From: Bacillus sp. REN16
Lineage (GTDB): Bacteria > Bacillota > Bacilli > Bacillales > Bacillaceae_L
Reading direction: 5' to 3'
DNA length: 64,000 nucleotides
NCBI RefSeq assembly: GCF_020731355.1
Contig: NZ_JAJFZK010000010.1
Span: 62,001-126,000 of the forward strand
In this document: in pieces, positions 28,937 to 38,135 of the stretch
How positions within the stretch are numbered: position 1 is the first letter of the stretch
Layout: each line of letters starts with the position of its first letter
Notes under the pieces: model-generated
Database searches by the model: none
What the model was told of the DNA's origin: nothing
Seen by the model: only the letters and a program-made list of their open reading frames with translations
Translations under genes and position numbers: made by a program

Positions 28937-29526
28937 AAAATATGAGGAGAAGCCAAGCTGATATTATTAAACATTTACCGGATAAAGAAATTGTTTTTCA
29001 CCTTTATATAACGCAAGGAATTTTATTAATTGTGTCGTTAGTCCTTGGATTCTTCCTGTTTGATAATTGGTCTGACTTTTTTGAACTGTGGACTTTGAAG
29101 GACAAGAATATTTTCGTTATTGGTTCTGCTTTTGCCTTAGCAGTAGTCTTTGTTGATTTTTTATTAATAAAATGGCTTCCTGAAGCAATGTATGATGATG
29201 GAGGAATTAATGAACGGATTTTTCAAAAAAGAAGTATTCCGCATATTTTTATTTTGAGTTTATTGATTTCCTTTGCAGAGGAAATTTTATTTAGAGGTGT
29301 CATCCAAACCCATTTTGGACTACTCATTGCAAGTTCTATTTTTGCGATATTACATGTCCGCTATTTATATAAGTGGGTATTATTGACATCTGTTGTTCTT
29401 TTGAGTTTTTTATTAGGCTATATTTATGAACTATATCAAAACCTTTGGATTACAGTTTATGCACATTTTTGGATTGATTTTATTTTTGCCGTAAAGCTTA
29501 GAATGGATTATTTGCGCAGTCGTTAA
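28933..29526 (+). CDS. ypbD: CPBP-family intramembrane protease YpbD
   Basis: 197-residue membrane protein of the CAAX protease/bacteriocin-processing (Abi) family. Glutamate pair and Arg in [16 protein letters not shown] (motif 1), then [12 protein letters not shown] (motif 2 His) and a late His in YAHFWIDF (motif 3) form the putative metal site inside the membrane; about five helices. GTG start overlaps the recS stop (GTGA), giving translational coupling. Substrate unknown. Confidence 0.88.
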   Translation: MKNMRRSQADIIKHLPDKEIVFHLYITQGILLIVSLVLGFFLFDNWSDFFELWTLKDKNIFVIGSAFALAVVFVDFLLIKWLPEAMYDDGGINERIFQKRSIPHIFILSLLISFAEEILFRGVIQTHFGLLIASSIFAILHVRYLYKWVLLTSVVLLSFLLGYIYELYQNLWITVYAHFWIDFIFAVKLRMDYLRSR

Positions 29527-29545
29527 AAAAGGAGGTCGAAAAGTC

Positions 29546-30202
29546 TTGAAGCAGCCTGAAGGGGAAGAAAAGTCAGTTGAGATTGAAAAAAGCACTTCAG
29601 GATTACCCCCTAGAAGTGAATTTCATAAAACGAAGAAAAAGAAAACGAAAGTTAAAATAAAATACCCAATCATTCGTTTGTTGGCTCTTTTATTTGTGTT
29701 ACTTCCAGTTGCCATTCTTAGCTACAAGTTTAATCCGAACCCAAGCCAGCTGGAATCAGCACCTGTTAAAAAGAGCGCAAATTTTGAAAGTATTAGCTAT
29801 GAAGACGAAGATGACAAGATAAAGGCTCCTGAAACCGTAAAGCAGGAAGAACCTAATAACGTTGAACAGGAAGCGAATGTGGTACAAGAAGAACCAGATC
29901 AGTCGCAAACTGAAAAACAAGAGGAAGTATTAACTAGTAACCAGTCCGATCAGAACGTTGCAGAAAATAATTCTCCACCTGCAACTGAAGCAGCAAAACA
30001 ACCCGTTCAAAAGCAAGAAAAACCGAAGGATCAATATGATGTAAAGTATCACAAAGTGCAAGCGGAAGAAAATCTATATCGAATTTCCATGAAATATTAC
30101 AATAGCCGTTCTGGTGAAGAATTAATTAGAAGATGGAATAATTTAAATGGGGATACCGTAATCGAAGGACAGGTATTACAGATTCCAATTAAAATAAACT
30201 AA
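29546..30202 (+). CDS. ypbE: LysM-domain membrane protein YpbE
   Basis: 218-residue protein with a charged N-terminal cytosolic part (about 1-45, KTKKKKTKVKIK), one transmembrane helix (IIRLLALLFVLLPVAILSY, about 46-65), a long Gln/Glu-rich flexible linker (about 80-165) and a C-terminal LysM (about 168-216, YHKVQAEENLYRISMKYYN) that should bind peptidoglycan. TTG start behind AAGGAGGTC. Last gene of the ypbB-recS-ypbD-ypbE run, with its own terminator. Confidence 0.88.
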   Translation: MKQPEGEEKSVEIEKSTSGLPPRSEFHKTKKKKTKVKIKYPIIRLLALLFVLLPVAILSYKFNPNPSQLESAPVKKSANFESISYEDEDDKIKAPETVKQEEPNNVEQEANVVQEEPDQSQTEKQEEVLTSNQSDQNVAENNSPPATEAAKQPVQKQEKPKDQYDVKYHKVQAEENLYRISMKYYNSRSGEELIRRWNNLNGDTVIEGQVLQIPIKIN

Positions 30203-30229
30203 CGCGATATTTCTCGCGTTATTTTTTTT
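30200..30229 (+). terminator. ypbE terminator
   Basis: AACGCGA / TCGCGTT stem, T8 tail, overlapping the ypbE stop codon. Confidence 0.85.
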
Positions 30230-30292
30230 GATTAGACATATAAAAATGTACAAGTTCATATTTTGATAATAAAGGATGTTGTTAGGGGGGGA

Positions 30293-30757
30293 TTGGAGAT
30301 CGAACAGAAAATTAGGGAATTAAATGAATTAACAGACAACGTGACAAAGCAAATGCTTCAGCATTCTGTTGATAAAAAGAGAAAATTTGAAAAGTTAAAG
30401 GCAAGAGCCTACTATATGAAGCTCGCTGCGCTTTTTTTATTATCCATTTTTTTAGTGTATGTTTATAAAACAATTGTCCTTCCTTATAGTCATTCCACTG
30501 AACTGATGATTGGGATTTTTCTGGATGGGTCGATTTATTTTATGTTTGTCTTCATAATTGGGGGACTTTACGGAGGCATTCGTTACGTAGATAAAAAGAA
30601 AGATGAAGCTGAAGATAAATATCATGCGATCAGACGTGAAATTGTCGATAAAAGTAAGGATTTATGGAAAGAACCTACTCAATGGCGTGAGCGACAACAG
30701 GTTTTTGAAATGATGAAAAAGGAATTTGACGTAAATTTATACCATGAAAGTAAATAG
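30293..30757 (+). CDS. ypbF: YpbF family membrane protein
   Basis: 154-residue protein with two transmembrane helices (about 44-62 and 76-98) between a charged N-terminal coiled region (EIEQKIRELNELTDNVTKQML) and a charged C-terminal helical tail (KKKDEAEDKYHAIRREIVDKSKDLWKEPTQW). Function unknown; homologues sit in the same place in B. subtilis. The frame opens at 30263, but TTG 30293 behind AGGGGGGG gives the family N-terminus and is preferred; this choice is moderate. Confidence 0.75.
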   Translation: MEIEQKIRELNELTDNVTKQMLQHSVDKKRKFEKLKARAYYMKLAALFLLSIFLVYVYKTIVLPYSHSTELMIGIFLDGSIYFMFVFIIGGLYGGIRYVDKKKDEAEDKYHAIRREIVDKSKDLWKEPTQWRERQQVFEMMKKEFDVNLYHESK

Positions 30758-30787
30758 CAGGATTCGACCTATAAATGACAGAGGATT

Positions 30788-30838
30788 GAAAAAGAGGGTA
30801 TCTCAAACGCCATGGAAATGTTGCATTTGAGGATACCC
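30788..30838 (-). terminator. Terminator of the amidase operon
   Basis: On the minus strand GGGTATCCTCAAATGC pairs with GCGTTTGAGATACCC (one bulged base and wobble), followed by TCTTTTTC. The strong arm could also end ypbF read-through. Confidence 0.75.
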
Positions 30839-30874
30839 CTATTTATAGAGTAAGTAAACAATAACAAGCTCATT

Positions 30875-32269
30875 TTAATCAATGCGTAATTTATACTGAA
30901 ACGGGTTAACATGTTCCCATGCAAATCCTGCTTGTAGCAATAATTTCTCTCTTAGATGATTACCAAAGAATTGCATCCCGATTGGAAGCCCGCTTCGATC
31001 CAGTCCCATCGGCACTGATAAGGTTGGTACCCCTGTTAGAGTTGCAGGAACAGTAAAAGGTAAACTACGCCTAATGACCGCTAAATTTTGCTCGACCCAA
31101 TTCTGGGTGAACGCAGGAGTTGTGAAAGGGATAGTTGGGCCGAGTAGAAGATCGACTCTATTAAAGCTGTTGTGGAAAGCTTCGACCATTTTTCTTCGAC
31201 TTTGTTGAGCTTTGACGTACTTTGGAGCATTTGTTAATGTCCCAGAGAGAAGGAAAATTCGGTTATCTGCTGCATAATTAGTTGGTCGGGTTTTAAGCCA
31301 CTCATAATGAAAAGCTGATGCCTCACTGCCCACAATACTATATCCGGCAAATGTAGACATTGTTAATTCAGGAATGTTGATTTCTATAATTTCCGCTCCT
31401 AACCTGTTCAATACCGATAAAGCGTTTGTAAAGAGCTTTTCGACGTCTGAATCTAATCCCCTGAGATAGTACATAGGTATGCCAATCTTTATCCCTCTCA
31501 TACCTTTAGTAAGATCCGTCGTGTAATTAGGAATAGGGGTGTTGAGGCTAGTTGGATCATTCGGATCATAGCCAGCCATTCCATTTAACATGAATGCCAA
31601 ATCTGAAACAGATCTAGCCATTGGACCAGCATGATCTAAAGACCAAGCGGACGGGAAGACCCCATATGTGCTAACAAGACCATATGTAGGTTTTAAGCCA
31701 TAAACTCCGCACATGGCAGCCGGTAGACGGATAGAGCCAAATGTATCAGTACCAGTTGCAAGTGTTGCCAGGCCTGCTGCTAAAGCCGCGCTACTACCAC
31801 CACTCGAACCACCTGGCATATAGCGAAGATCCCATGGGTTTCGTGTTGTGCCAAAGGTAAGGTTCGTTCCAGAGGAACCAAGAGCGAGTTCATGCATATT
31901 TAGTTTTCCTAACATGATTACGCCTGCTGCAAGAAGTTTATCAACGGCAGTAGCCGATTTATTGGGGACAAAATCTTTAAATAGAGTAGAGCCAGCTGTC
32001 GTTCGGATGCCTTTTGTATAGAAATTATCCTTAATACCAATTGGGATTCCGTGAAGAGGTCCTTTGTAATGGCCCTGCATAATATCCTTTTCAGCTTTTT
32101 TTGCTTGTGCAAGAGCAAGGTCGTGAAGAGGGGTAATATATGATCTAATGGTTGGGTCGATTTTATCAATGCGGTTTAATAGTTTTTTTGTCAATTCTAC
32201 AGGGGATAGTTGCTTTGACTTTAGTAAGGGAGCGAGTTCGGTAGCTGATAAGTATGCTAGATTTGTCAT
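30875..32269 (-). CDS. Amidase signature-family hydrolase
   Basis: 464-residue amidase with a Ser-Ser-Lys triad. Catalytic Lys80 in GIPIGIKDNF, cis-Ser in GGSSGGSS (about 155-156) and nucleophile Ser179 in GTDTFGSIRLPAAMCG. The usual Gly before Gly-Ser in this motif is Phe here, which may narrow the active site. No signal peptide. GatB/GatC are absent, so it is not the tRNA amidotransferase; the overlapping small gene upstream looks like an AtzG-type partner, suggesting an AtzE-like or other small-molecule amidase. Minus-strand block with the catalase, unlike its neighbours. Confidence 0.88.
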   Translation of the reverse strand: MTNLAYLSATELAPLLKSKQLSPVELTKKLLNRIDKIDPTIRSYITPLHDLALAQAKKAEKDIMQGHYKGPLHGIPIGIKDNFYTKGIRTTAGSTLFKDFVPNKSATAVDKLLAAGVIMLGKLNMHELALGSSGTNLTFGTTRNPWDLRYMPGGSSGGSSAALAAGLATLATGTDTFGSIRLPAAMCGVYGLKPTYGLVSTYGVFPSAWSLDHAGPMARSVSDLAFMLNGMAGYDPNDPTSLNTPIPNYTTDLTKGMRGIKIGIPMYYLRGLDSDVEKLFTNALSVLNRLGAEIIEINIPELTMSTFAGYSIVGSEASAFHYEWLKTRPTNYAADNRIFLLSGTLTNAPKYVKAQQSRRKMVEAFHNSFNRVDLLLGPTIPFTTPAFTQNWVEQNLAVIRRSLPFTVPATLTGVPTLSVPMGLDRSGLPIGMQFFGNHLREKLLLQAGFAWEHVNPFQYKLRID

Positions 32270-32451
32270 CGCAATAATCTCTTATCAACAATCGTAATCG
32301 GCACTTTTGCGTTTAAATTAGGAAATGTATTTAGGCTTCTTTGTGCTTGATTGACTGTAAAAAGAATCATCTGTATATGTGAAATATCAGTATCGTAAAT
32401 AGGTAAACCTTGAAAGTATAAGCTCTGTTTAATAAAATTTGAAGTATTCAT
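32266..32451 (-). CDS. Small AtzG/DUF4089-like amidase partner
   Basis: 61-residue protein whose stop overlaps the amidase start (ATGA), with GGGAGGT 9 bases before its ATG. The pattern F-x7-QGLPI-x17-Q-x4-L-x2-FP-x6-P resembles the DUF4089 proteins (AtzG) that form a GatC-like belt around the amidase AtzE. It would stabilise or specify the downstream amidase. Similarity is by eye and partial, so the assignment is tentative; the coupling to the amidase gene is clear. Confidence 0.6.
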   Translation of the reverse strand: MNTSNFIKQSLYFQGLPIYDTDISHIQMILFTVNQAQRSLNTFPNLNAKVPITIVDKRLLR

Positions 32452-32521
32452 TTTGCTTACCTCCCTATAGTTGATACATAAAATGGGAGTGCATATCCTG
32501 CCAAGAAAGCAACCCTAAATG

Positions 32522-32554
32522 AATCAAGGGAAATAAATTATACTATTTCCCTTG
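32522..32554 (-). terminator. Possible catalase terminator
   Basis: CAAGGGAAATA / TATTTCCCTTG perfect 11-base stem just past the catalase stop; downstream T content on the minus strand is only moderate. Confidence 0.5.
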
Positions 32555-32568
32555 GGTCTTGAAAGTTA

Positions 32569-34623
32569 TTACACTCTATTCCAAAATCTTTGTTGTGCAA
32601 CGGAATTAATCAAATCAGGTCCGAAGTTAGGGTTGTTAGCAGCAAAAACAACACCAGCTAAATTATTGTGTTCCGAGGTTGAAATAAAGGACTGGCCAGT
32701 TGTAGCTACTCCTATTGGTTTGTATTGTTCATAAGCTCTAACAAAGAATTTATTCATATTTTTAAAGAAATGCGGGTTATTCTCGCGCCCTCCTACAACA
32801 TAAAGAGCGTCTACTAAATAAGGACTGGAAGTAATAAATGTTTGATCAACTTTTAGTTGTGTACCATCTGAACCTACGACAATACCGAGCTTATCACTTA
32901 TAATAACGAAGAAAATCCCATTTTGCTTAAATAAGTTAAGTACATTTGTTACCTCTTGACCATTAAAACCATTACCTATTATAATACCTACTTTTTGTGT
33001 AGCAGCATATTTAGGAGTACTGTACTGGCTTAAAGAAGGGTAAGCAGTATTAACAGGTACATGAGTTCCAGTTGGACGCTCTACGCCAATATTATCAGCA
33101 ACGATTGAAGCTAATTCCTTATCTACGTTAACTAACAAATTTACATTTTGCTGGCGGACAGATACGCTTTTTACCTTTCCAAGCTGATAGCTAAATGCTT
33201 CAATTGTGTGTTGTTTTTCAACAGGAGTTAAGCTATTCCAAAAGATCCTCGTTTGCGAAAAGAAGTCATTAAATGATTCGCTACGACCGCGAACGACGTG
33301 CCCTTCCACCCTTTTCGGATAATGCTCATAGCCTCCCTGTTCAGGGGGAGTCTCATATGGTGTATTATTTGCAAGTGAATTTAAATGATAGCTTACCTGA
33401 TCCACATCGATTCGATATCTCATCGGACCCCGTCTTTGATTATTATGGAATGGGCAAACAGGTTTATTTATAGGAAGTTCTTGAAAATTCGGTCCGATAC
33501 GATGTACTTGTGCCATATGATAAGCGATTAAGCGTCCCTGTAACACAGGATCATTTGAAAAATCAATACCTGGCACAACATTTGCAGGATTAAAAGCTAC
33601 CTGTTCTGATTCGGTATGATAATTATCAATGTTTCTATTTAATGTCATCTTCCCGATCAATTGAACAGGAATAAGTTCTTCTGGCCAAAACTTAGCGGGA
33701 TCTAGGATGTCAAAGTCGTATTTGAATTCATCCTCCAGTGGAATAAGCTGCACACCTAGTTCATACTCAGGGTAAAATCCTTTGTCGATTGCTTCACGTA
33801 AATCTTTCCGATGGAAATCTGGATCAATCCCACCAAGTTTAATTGCCTCATCCTGAAGAAGGGAATGAACACCAAGGACAGGTTTCCAGACAAAACGAAC
33901 GAAGGTTGCAACATTATTTTCGTTCACAAATAAATACGTATTAATGGACCAGGATTCCATCATACGGTAACTTCTAAGAATGCCTCGATCGGACATTATC
34001 CAAGTCGTCATATGAATTGATTCAGGGTTATTGGCTACATAATCCCAGAAGTAGTCGTGTGCACCTGTGGCTGTTGGAATATCGTCATCATCTTTAGCTT
34101 GGTATGCATGTATAACATCTGGAAATTTCATTGGGTCTTGGTTAATTAGTACAGGCATTGCGATCATTGTCAAATCATAATTGCCTGCTTCAGTATAAAA
34201 CTTAACACCTTTACAACGTAAATCTCTTGCCGTATCATATGAACCTCTTGGTCCTTGCACAGTTGAAAAACGAACTGTTAAAGGAGTCTTTTTTCCTGGT
34301 TCCTGTAAAAAACATGCTTTTGTCACGTGCTTCATTGACTGATAACATACAAATTCGCCATGAGCACTGTATCCTCTAGCGTGAACCACTCTTTCAGGTT
34401 CTTCTTCTTGTACAAAATGTGACATCTTCTCAAAGTAATGCCAATCTTCGTGTAACGATGGACCACGTTCGCCGGCTTTTAATGTCTCCGTATCGTTTGA
34501 TATTCTTCTTCCTTGATTTGTAGTTAGGGGTTTTCCGGTGTTTTGTATACGATACTTATTTAATTGTTCTTGTTTTGGGTCATTAGCTGAGGGCTTTTTG
34601 TTTCTTGATGTTTCTTCATCCAT
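32569..34623 (-). CDS. katE: Large-subunit catalase (hydroperoxidase II type)
   Basis: 684-residue heme catalase that removes hydrogen peroxide. Catalytic His in VHARGYSAHGEF, Asn in the FxxNENNVATFVRF region, proximal heme Tyr in GRLIAYHMAQVHRIGPNFQELPIN; C-terminal 150 residues form the DJ-1/PfpI-like domain of large-subunit catalases (VGIIIGNGFNG to ATTGQSFIST). Start: GTG 34635 and ATG 34623 both have nearby GG-rich signals; ATG gives a family-like N-terminus. In B. subtilis katE is a sigma-B stress gene; I found no clear sigma-B box here. Transcribed against the neighbouring genes. Confidence 0.93.
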   Translation of the reverse strand: MDEETSRNKKPSANDPKQEQLNKYRIQNTGKPLTTNQGRRISNDTETLKAGERGPSLHEDWHYFEKMSHFVQEEEPERVVHARGYSAHGEFVCYQSMKHVTKACFLQEPGKKTPLTVRFSTVQGPRGSYDTARDLRCKGVKFYTEAGNYDLTMIAMPVLINQDPMKFPDVIHAYQAKDDDDIPTATGAHDYFWDYVANNPESIHMTTWIMSDRGILRSYRMMESWSINTYLFVNENNVATFVRFVWKPVLGVHSLLQDEAIKLGGIDPDFHRKDLREAIDKGFYPEYELGVQLIPLEDEFKYDFDILDPAKFWPEELIPVQLIGKMTLNRNIDNYHTESEQVAFNPANVVPGIDFSNDPVLQGRLIAYHMAQVHRIGPNFQELPINKPVCPFHNNQRRGPMRYRIDVDQVSYHLNSLANNTPYETPPEQGGYEHYPKRVEGHVVRGRSESFNDFFSQTRIFWNSLTPVEKQHTIEAFSYQLGKVKSVSVRQQNVNLLVNVDKELASIVADNIGVERPTGTHVPVNTAYPSLSQYSTPKYAATQKVGIIIGNGFNGQEVTNVLNLFKQNGIFFVIISDKLGIVVGSDGTQLKVDQTFITSSPYLVDALYVVGGRENNPHFFKNMNKFFVRAYEQYKPIGVATTGQSFISTSEHNNLAGVVFAANNPNFGPDLINSVAQQRFWNRV

Positions 34624-34863
34624 GTTATCACCCAACCTTATGTTAAAATATTTAGCCCTTATAATATATGAGCAGTTATCCTGAATATGCTGAAATTGTA
34701 AGACGGTCCATTTAGGTAACTGTTGTGGGTAGTTAGTGGCTATCTATATTAATTTAGTTGGCTAAGCATCTAGTTAATTGTTAGCCTATTCAAACATTTG
34801 TGGTATTATAGCGGTATATCTAATTAAAAATTGATGCTCAATGTAGAGAGGTAGGCTATAACT

Positions 34864-35637
34864 ATGGTGCTTTTTTTCATTATTATAATAGTTGGATTGC
34901 TTCTCCTACTTTATATGTGGCAAGAAGCAAGACGAGATCGTGTGGTTACGAATACAGTCACATTTTCAGATTTTCCTAGGAGCTTTGGAAAAATCACCAT
35001 TTTCTTTATTTCAGATATACACAGAAGAGAAGTATCTGAAAAAATAATCAATGAAGTGAAAGAGAAAGCAGATATTGTCATAATTGGGGGGGATTTAACC
35101 GAAAAAGGTGTACCTTTTGAGCGCGTTAAGAAAAACCTCCAATTAATTAAAACGGTTGGACCGACCTATTTTGTATGGGGAAATAATGATTATGAAGTGG
35201 AGTACCATGAACTTGATTCTTTACTATTAAGTATGGGAATTAAAATTCTTGATAACACAGCGGTGTTTTTTGAATCAGGGGAAGGGGAGAGGCTTGCTCT
35301 TCTTGGGATTGATGATCTGAAAGCAGGAAGAAGCAGATTGGACCTTGCTCTTTTGGATGCAGGAGATGAAGCAAATTTTAAAATTTTGGTTAGCCATAAT
35401 CCAGAAATTACAAGTGAGATACGACAGGAGTATAAAATCAATCTCTTATTATCTGGACATACCCATGGTGGTCAAATTCGATTTTGGAAATTTGGGTTAT
35501 ATCCGAAAGGTGGTATCGCGTATAAAAATGGATTAACTGTTTTTGTTAGTAATGGATATGGTACATCTGGTATACCTTTAAGATTTGGTGCACCACCTGA
35601 GACTCATTTGATTACTCTCCAATCGCAGAAAAGCTAA
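34864..35637 (+). CDS. ypbG: Membrane-anchored metallophosphoesterase YpbG
   Basis: 257-residue protein with an N-terminal membrane helix (FFIIIIVGLLLLLYMW) and a calcineurin-like phosphoesterase domain: ISDIHRREV (D-x-H), GGDLTEKG, WGNNDYEV (GNxD variant), LVSHNPE and SGHTHGGQ metal-binding motifs in order. Substrate unknown. Starts at ATG 34864 behind GAGAGGTAGG, 12 bases away; GTG 34867 is an alternative. In B. subtilis it lies directly after ypbF; here the catalase/amidase block intervenes. Confidence 0.88.
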   Translation: MVLFFIIIIVGLLLLLYMWQEARRDRVVTNTVTFSDFPRSFGKITIFFISDIHRREVSEKIINEVKEKADIVIIGGDLTEKGVPFERVKKNLQLIKTVGPTYFVWGNNDYEVEYHELDSLLLSMGIKILDNTAVFFESGEGERLALLGIDDLKAGRSRLDLALLDAGDEANFKILVSHNPEITSEIRQEYKINLLLSGHTHGGQIRFWKFGLYPKGGIAYKNGLTVFVSNGYGTSGIPLRFGAPPETHLITLQSQKS

Positions 35638-35749
35638 CCCGATTTGCAAAAAATGTCTTAACAACGCTAAATCCAAGAACATAATTTGTATTCCTTCATA
35701 AAATAAAGTAACGGTTGTGCGTAGGTGTGATGGTGAGGGAGGGTTTTTA

Positions 35750-36340
35750 ATGCGTCTTGAGCGCTTAACTTATAATAAAATCAAAATTTTTTTAACGTTC
35801 GATGATTTGTTTGATCGTGGCCTCACTAAAGATGATCTTTTGTCGGATTCGCTTAAGGTCCACCAATTATTTCGAGATATGATTGAAGAAGCGAGTATCG
35901 AATTAGGCTTTGAAGCGGATGGCCCCATTGCTGTTGAGGTATATTCTTTACAGGCACAAGGTATGGTAATCATTGTAACGAATTCAGCAGGGGACCTCGA
36001 AGACGAAGAATTTATGGATGAAGATTATATTGAAATGCAGGTTACTTTAGATGAAAGTAAGGATATATTTTATGAGTTTCATACTTTTGAAGATGTTATT
36101 CAACTTTCAACCAGATTAAAAAGTTTATCAATAGATGGCGGCAGACTCTATTCATATAAAGATTATTTTTATTTATTACTTGAAGACAATTCAGAATTTC
36201 ATACTGAAAACGTCATTGCGGTTTTAGCCGAATTCGGAAGTTCTGCGACCATTACAAAATATCGAGTTCATGAATATGGAAAAATCCTTTTTAATGAAAA
36301 TGCAATGAAAGATATTTACCATTATTTTATAAAAAAATAA
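35750..36340 (+). CDS. mecB: MecA-type adaptor MecB (YpbH)
   Basis: 196-residue paralog of the ClpC adaptor MecA. N-terminal substrate-binding region starts MRLERLTYNKIKIFLTFDDLFDRGLTKDDL; acidic linker EDEEFMDEDY (about 80-90); C-terminal ClpC-binding domain ends ALAEFGSSATITKYRVHEYGKIL. The upstream in-frame extension from 35717 is not needed: ATG 35750 follows GAGGGAGGG. MecB affects sporulation and ClpC targeting in B. subtilis. Followed by a terminator. Confidence 0.9.
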   Translation: MRLERLTYNKIKIFLTFDDLFDRGLTKDDLLSDSLKVHQLFRDMIEEASIELGFEADGPIAVEVYSLQAQGMVIIVTNSAGDLEDEEFMDEDYIEMQVTLDESKDIFYEFHTFEDVIQLSTRLKSLSIDGGRLYSYKDYFYLLLEDNSEFHTENVIAVLAEFGSSATITKYRVHEYGKILFNENAMKDIYHYFIKK

Positions 36341-36342
36341 GG

Positions 36343-36372
36343 AAAACCTCTAAGTTTGTTTAGGGGTTTTTC
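36343..36372 (+). terminator. mecB terminator
   Basis: AAAACCTCTAA / TTTAGGGGTTTT with G-T pairs and T5 tail, just past the stop. Confidence 0.82.
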
Positions 36373-36454
36373 TCTGCTTTAATAGATTTTACATAATAAG
36401 TTAGAACAGCGATTTATTTTTATTTATAAAAATGAAAATTCTACATTTTTCATC

Positions 36455-36482
36455 TTGCATAAACAGATGGAAGGTGTATACT
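36455..36482 (+). promoter_or_regulatory. gudB: Sigma-A promoter of gudB
   Basis: TTGCAT at 36455-36460 and TATACT at 36477-36482 with a 16-base spacer; 100 bases upstream of the gudB start. Confidence 0.65.
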
Positions 36483-36581
36483 AGTGACTGGTAAGGTGGA
36501 CAATATTAGAAAATTGACACTTTCACCGCACTTTTTGAACATCCTCTAATGGAACTGCGAGAAATCTTGGGAGGTTTACAA

Positions 36582-37865
36582 ATGGTAGCCGAAAATAATC
36601 AGGACATTTCAAATCAAAATAATGAAGAGAAGATGGATGTCCTCAAATCTACACAAACAGTTATACATAAGGCATTAGAAAAATTAGGGTACCCTGAGGA
36701 AGTATACGAGCTTTTAAAAGAACCGATTCGAATGATGACTGTTAAAATTCCTGTAAGAATGGATGATGGATCTGTAAAAATCTTTACAGGCTATCGCGCA
36801 CAGCATAACGATGCGGTTGGTCCAACAAAAGGCGGAATTCGATTTCATCCCAATGTTACAGAGAAGGAAGTTAAAGCGCTTTCGATTTGGATGAGCTTAA
36901 AATGTGGTATCGTTGATTTACCATATGGTGGAGGCAAAGGCGGAATCATTTGCGACCCTAGAGATATGTCATTCCGTGAACTTGAACGACTAAGTCGTGG
37001 CTATGTTCGTGCAATTAGTCAAATCGTAGGTCCTACAAAGGATATCCCGGCTCCAGATGTATTTACAAATTCTCAAATTATGGCATGGATGATGGATGAG
37101 TATAGTCGAATTGACGAATTTAACTCACCTGGTTTCATTACTGGAAAGCCGCTTGTATTAGGTGGTTCACATGGCCGTGAGTCTGCAACAGCAAAGGGTG
37201 TAACCCTTTGTATTCGTGAAGCAGCAAAGAAACGCGGTATCAGTCTAGAAGGTGCACGTGTCGTTGTACAAGGCTTTGGAAATGCAGGTAGCTTTTTATC
37301 AAAATTTATGCATGACGCAGGTGCGAAAGTAATTGGTATTTCTGATGCATATGGCGGTTTATATGATCCAAATGGATTGGATATTGATTACTTATTAGAT
37401 CGTCGTGACAGCTTTGGAACAGTAACAAAGTTATTTAACGATACGATTACAAACAAGGAATTGCTTGAGCTCGATTGTGATATTCTTGTTCCCGCTGCAA
37501 TAGAAAACCAAATTACTGAAGAAAATGCCCATAATATACGTGCAGGTATTGTAGTGGAAGCCGCAAACGGTCCGACAACACTTGAAGCTACACAAATCCT
37601 GACTGAAAGAGAAGTACTCCTCGTTCCAGACGTTTTAGCAAGTGCTGGAGGGGTGACTGTTTCCTATTTTGAATGGGTTCAAAATAACCAGGGCTATTAC
37701 TGGTCAGAGGAAGAAGTAGAAGAAAAGCTAGAAAAAGTAATGGTCAAGTCATTTGAAAATATTTATTCAACTGCTCAAAATAGACGTGTTGACATGAGAC
37801 TTGCAGCCTACATGGTTGGAGTAAGAAAAATGGCCGAAGCTTCTCGCTTTAGAGGCTGGATTTAA
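36582..37865 (+). CDS. gudB: NAD-specific glutamate dehydrogenase
   Basis: 427-residue hexameric catabolic glutamate dehydrogenase, converting glutamate to 2-oxoglutarate and ammonia. Dimerisation/substrate domain with [25 protein letters not shown] (catalytic Lys), then the NAD Rossmann domain [12 protein letters not shown]-terminus [14 protein letters not shown]. It carries a single EVKALSIW, without the 9-base duplication that makes the laboratory B. subtilis gudB cryptic, so it should be active. ATG 36582 follows GGGAGG; the 11-codon upstream extension is not needed. The stop codon lies inside hairpin 1 of repeat copy C. Confidence 0.96.
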   Translation: MVAENNQDISNQNNEEKMDVLKSTQTVIHKALEKLGYPEEVYELLKEPIRMMTVKIPVRMDDGSVKIFTGYRAQHNDAVGPTKGGIRFHPNVTEKEVKALSIWMSLKCGIVDLPYGGGKGGIICDPRDMSFRELERLSRGYVRAISQIVGPTKDIPAPDVFTNSQIMAWMMDEYSRIDEFNSPGFITGKPLVLGGSHGRESATAKGVTLCIREAAKKRGISLEGARVVVQGFGNAGSFLSKFMHDAGAKVIGISDAYGGLYDPNGLDIDYLLDRRDSFGTVTKLFNDTITNKELLELDCDILVPAAIENQITEENAHNIRAGIVVEAANGPTTLEATQILTEREVLLVPDVLASAGGVTVSYFEWVQNNQGYYWSEEEVEEKLEKVMVKSFENIYSTAQNRRVDMRLAAYMVGVRKMAEASRFRGWI

Positions 37866-38054
37866 CTTTATTTTCGGGGAAGGGCCCCCGAAATAAAGTT
37901 AAAAGCCTCCGGCGGATGCCACAGATTTTCAAAGAAAATTTTTCGTTTAGGTAGGATTAAAGACTAAGTACGCCACTTCTTGTGGCAACGTCTTTATTAC
38001 CCACTTCCTGTGGGCCTAAAAATCTGGGCAACAAATACGCATTCGCGTATTTGA
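37861..38054 (+). repeat. Structured intergenic repeat, copy C (long form)
   Basis: Hairpin 1 TTTAACTTTATTTTCGGGG (37861-37879) pairs with 37886-37903 with one bulge, and contains the gudB stop codon. Core GCCTCCGGCGGATGCCAC, outer stem CAGATTTT / AAAATCTG, inserted module with GCCAC-TTCTT-GTGGC inside AAGAC / GTCTT, plus CCCAC-TTCCT-GTGGG; final AAATACGC / GCGTATTT hairpin. Confidence 0.9.
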
Positions 38055-38077
38055 TTCATTTTATTTGCAAATACCAC

Positions 38078-38112
38078 AAAAATCTCCTATCATTTCGGTA
38101 GGAGTTTTTTCT
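38078..38112 (+). terminator. gudB terminator, displaced by repeat C
   Basis: AAATCTCCTA / TAGGAGTTTTTT arms around a 9-base loop; it now lies about 210 bases past the gudB stop because of the repeat. Confidence 0.8.
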
Positions 38113-38135
38113 GCTTTAGAATTGGAGTGACAAAC

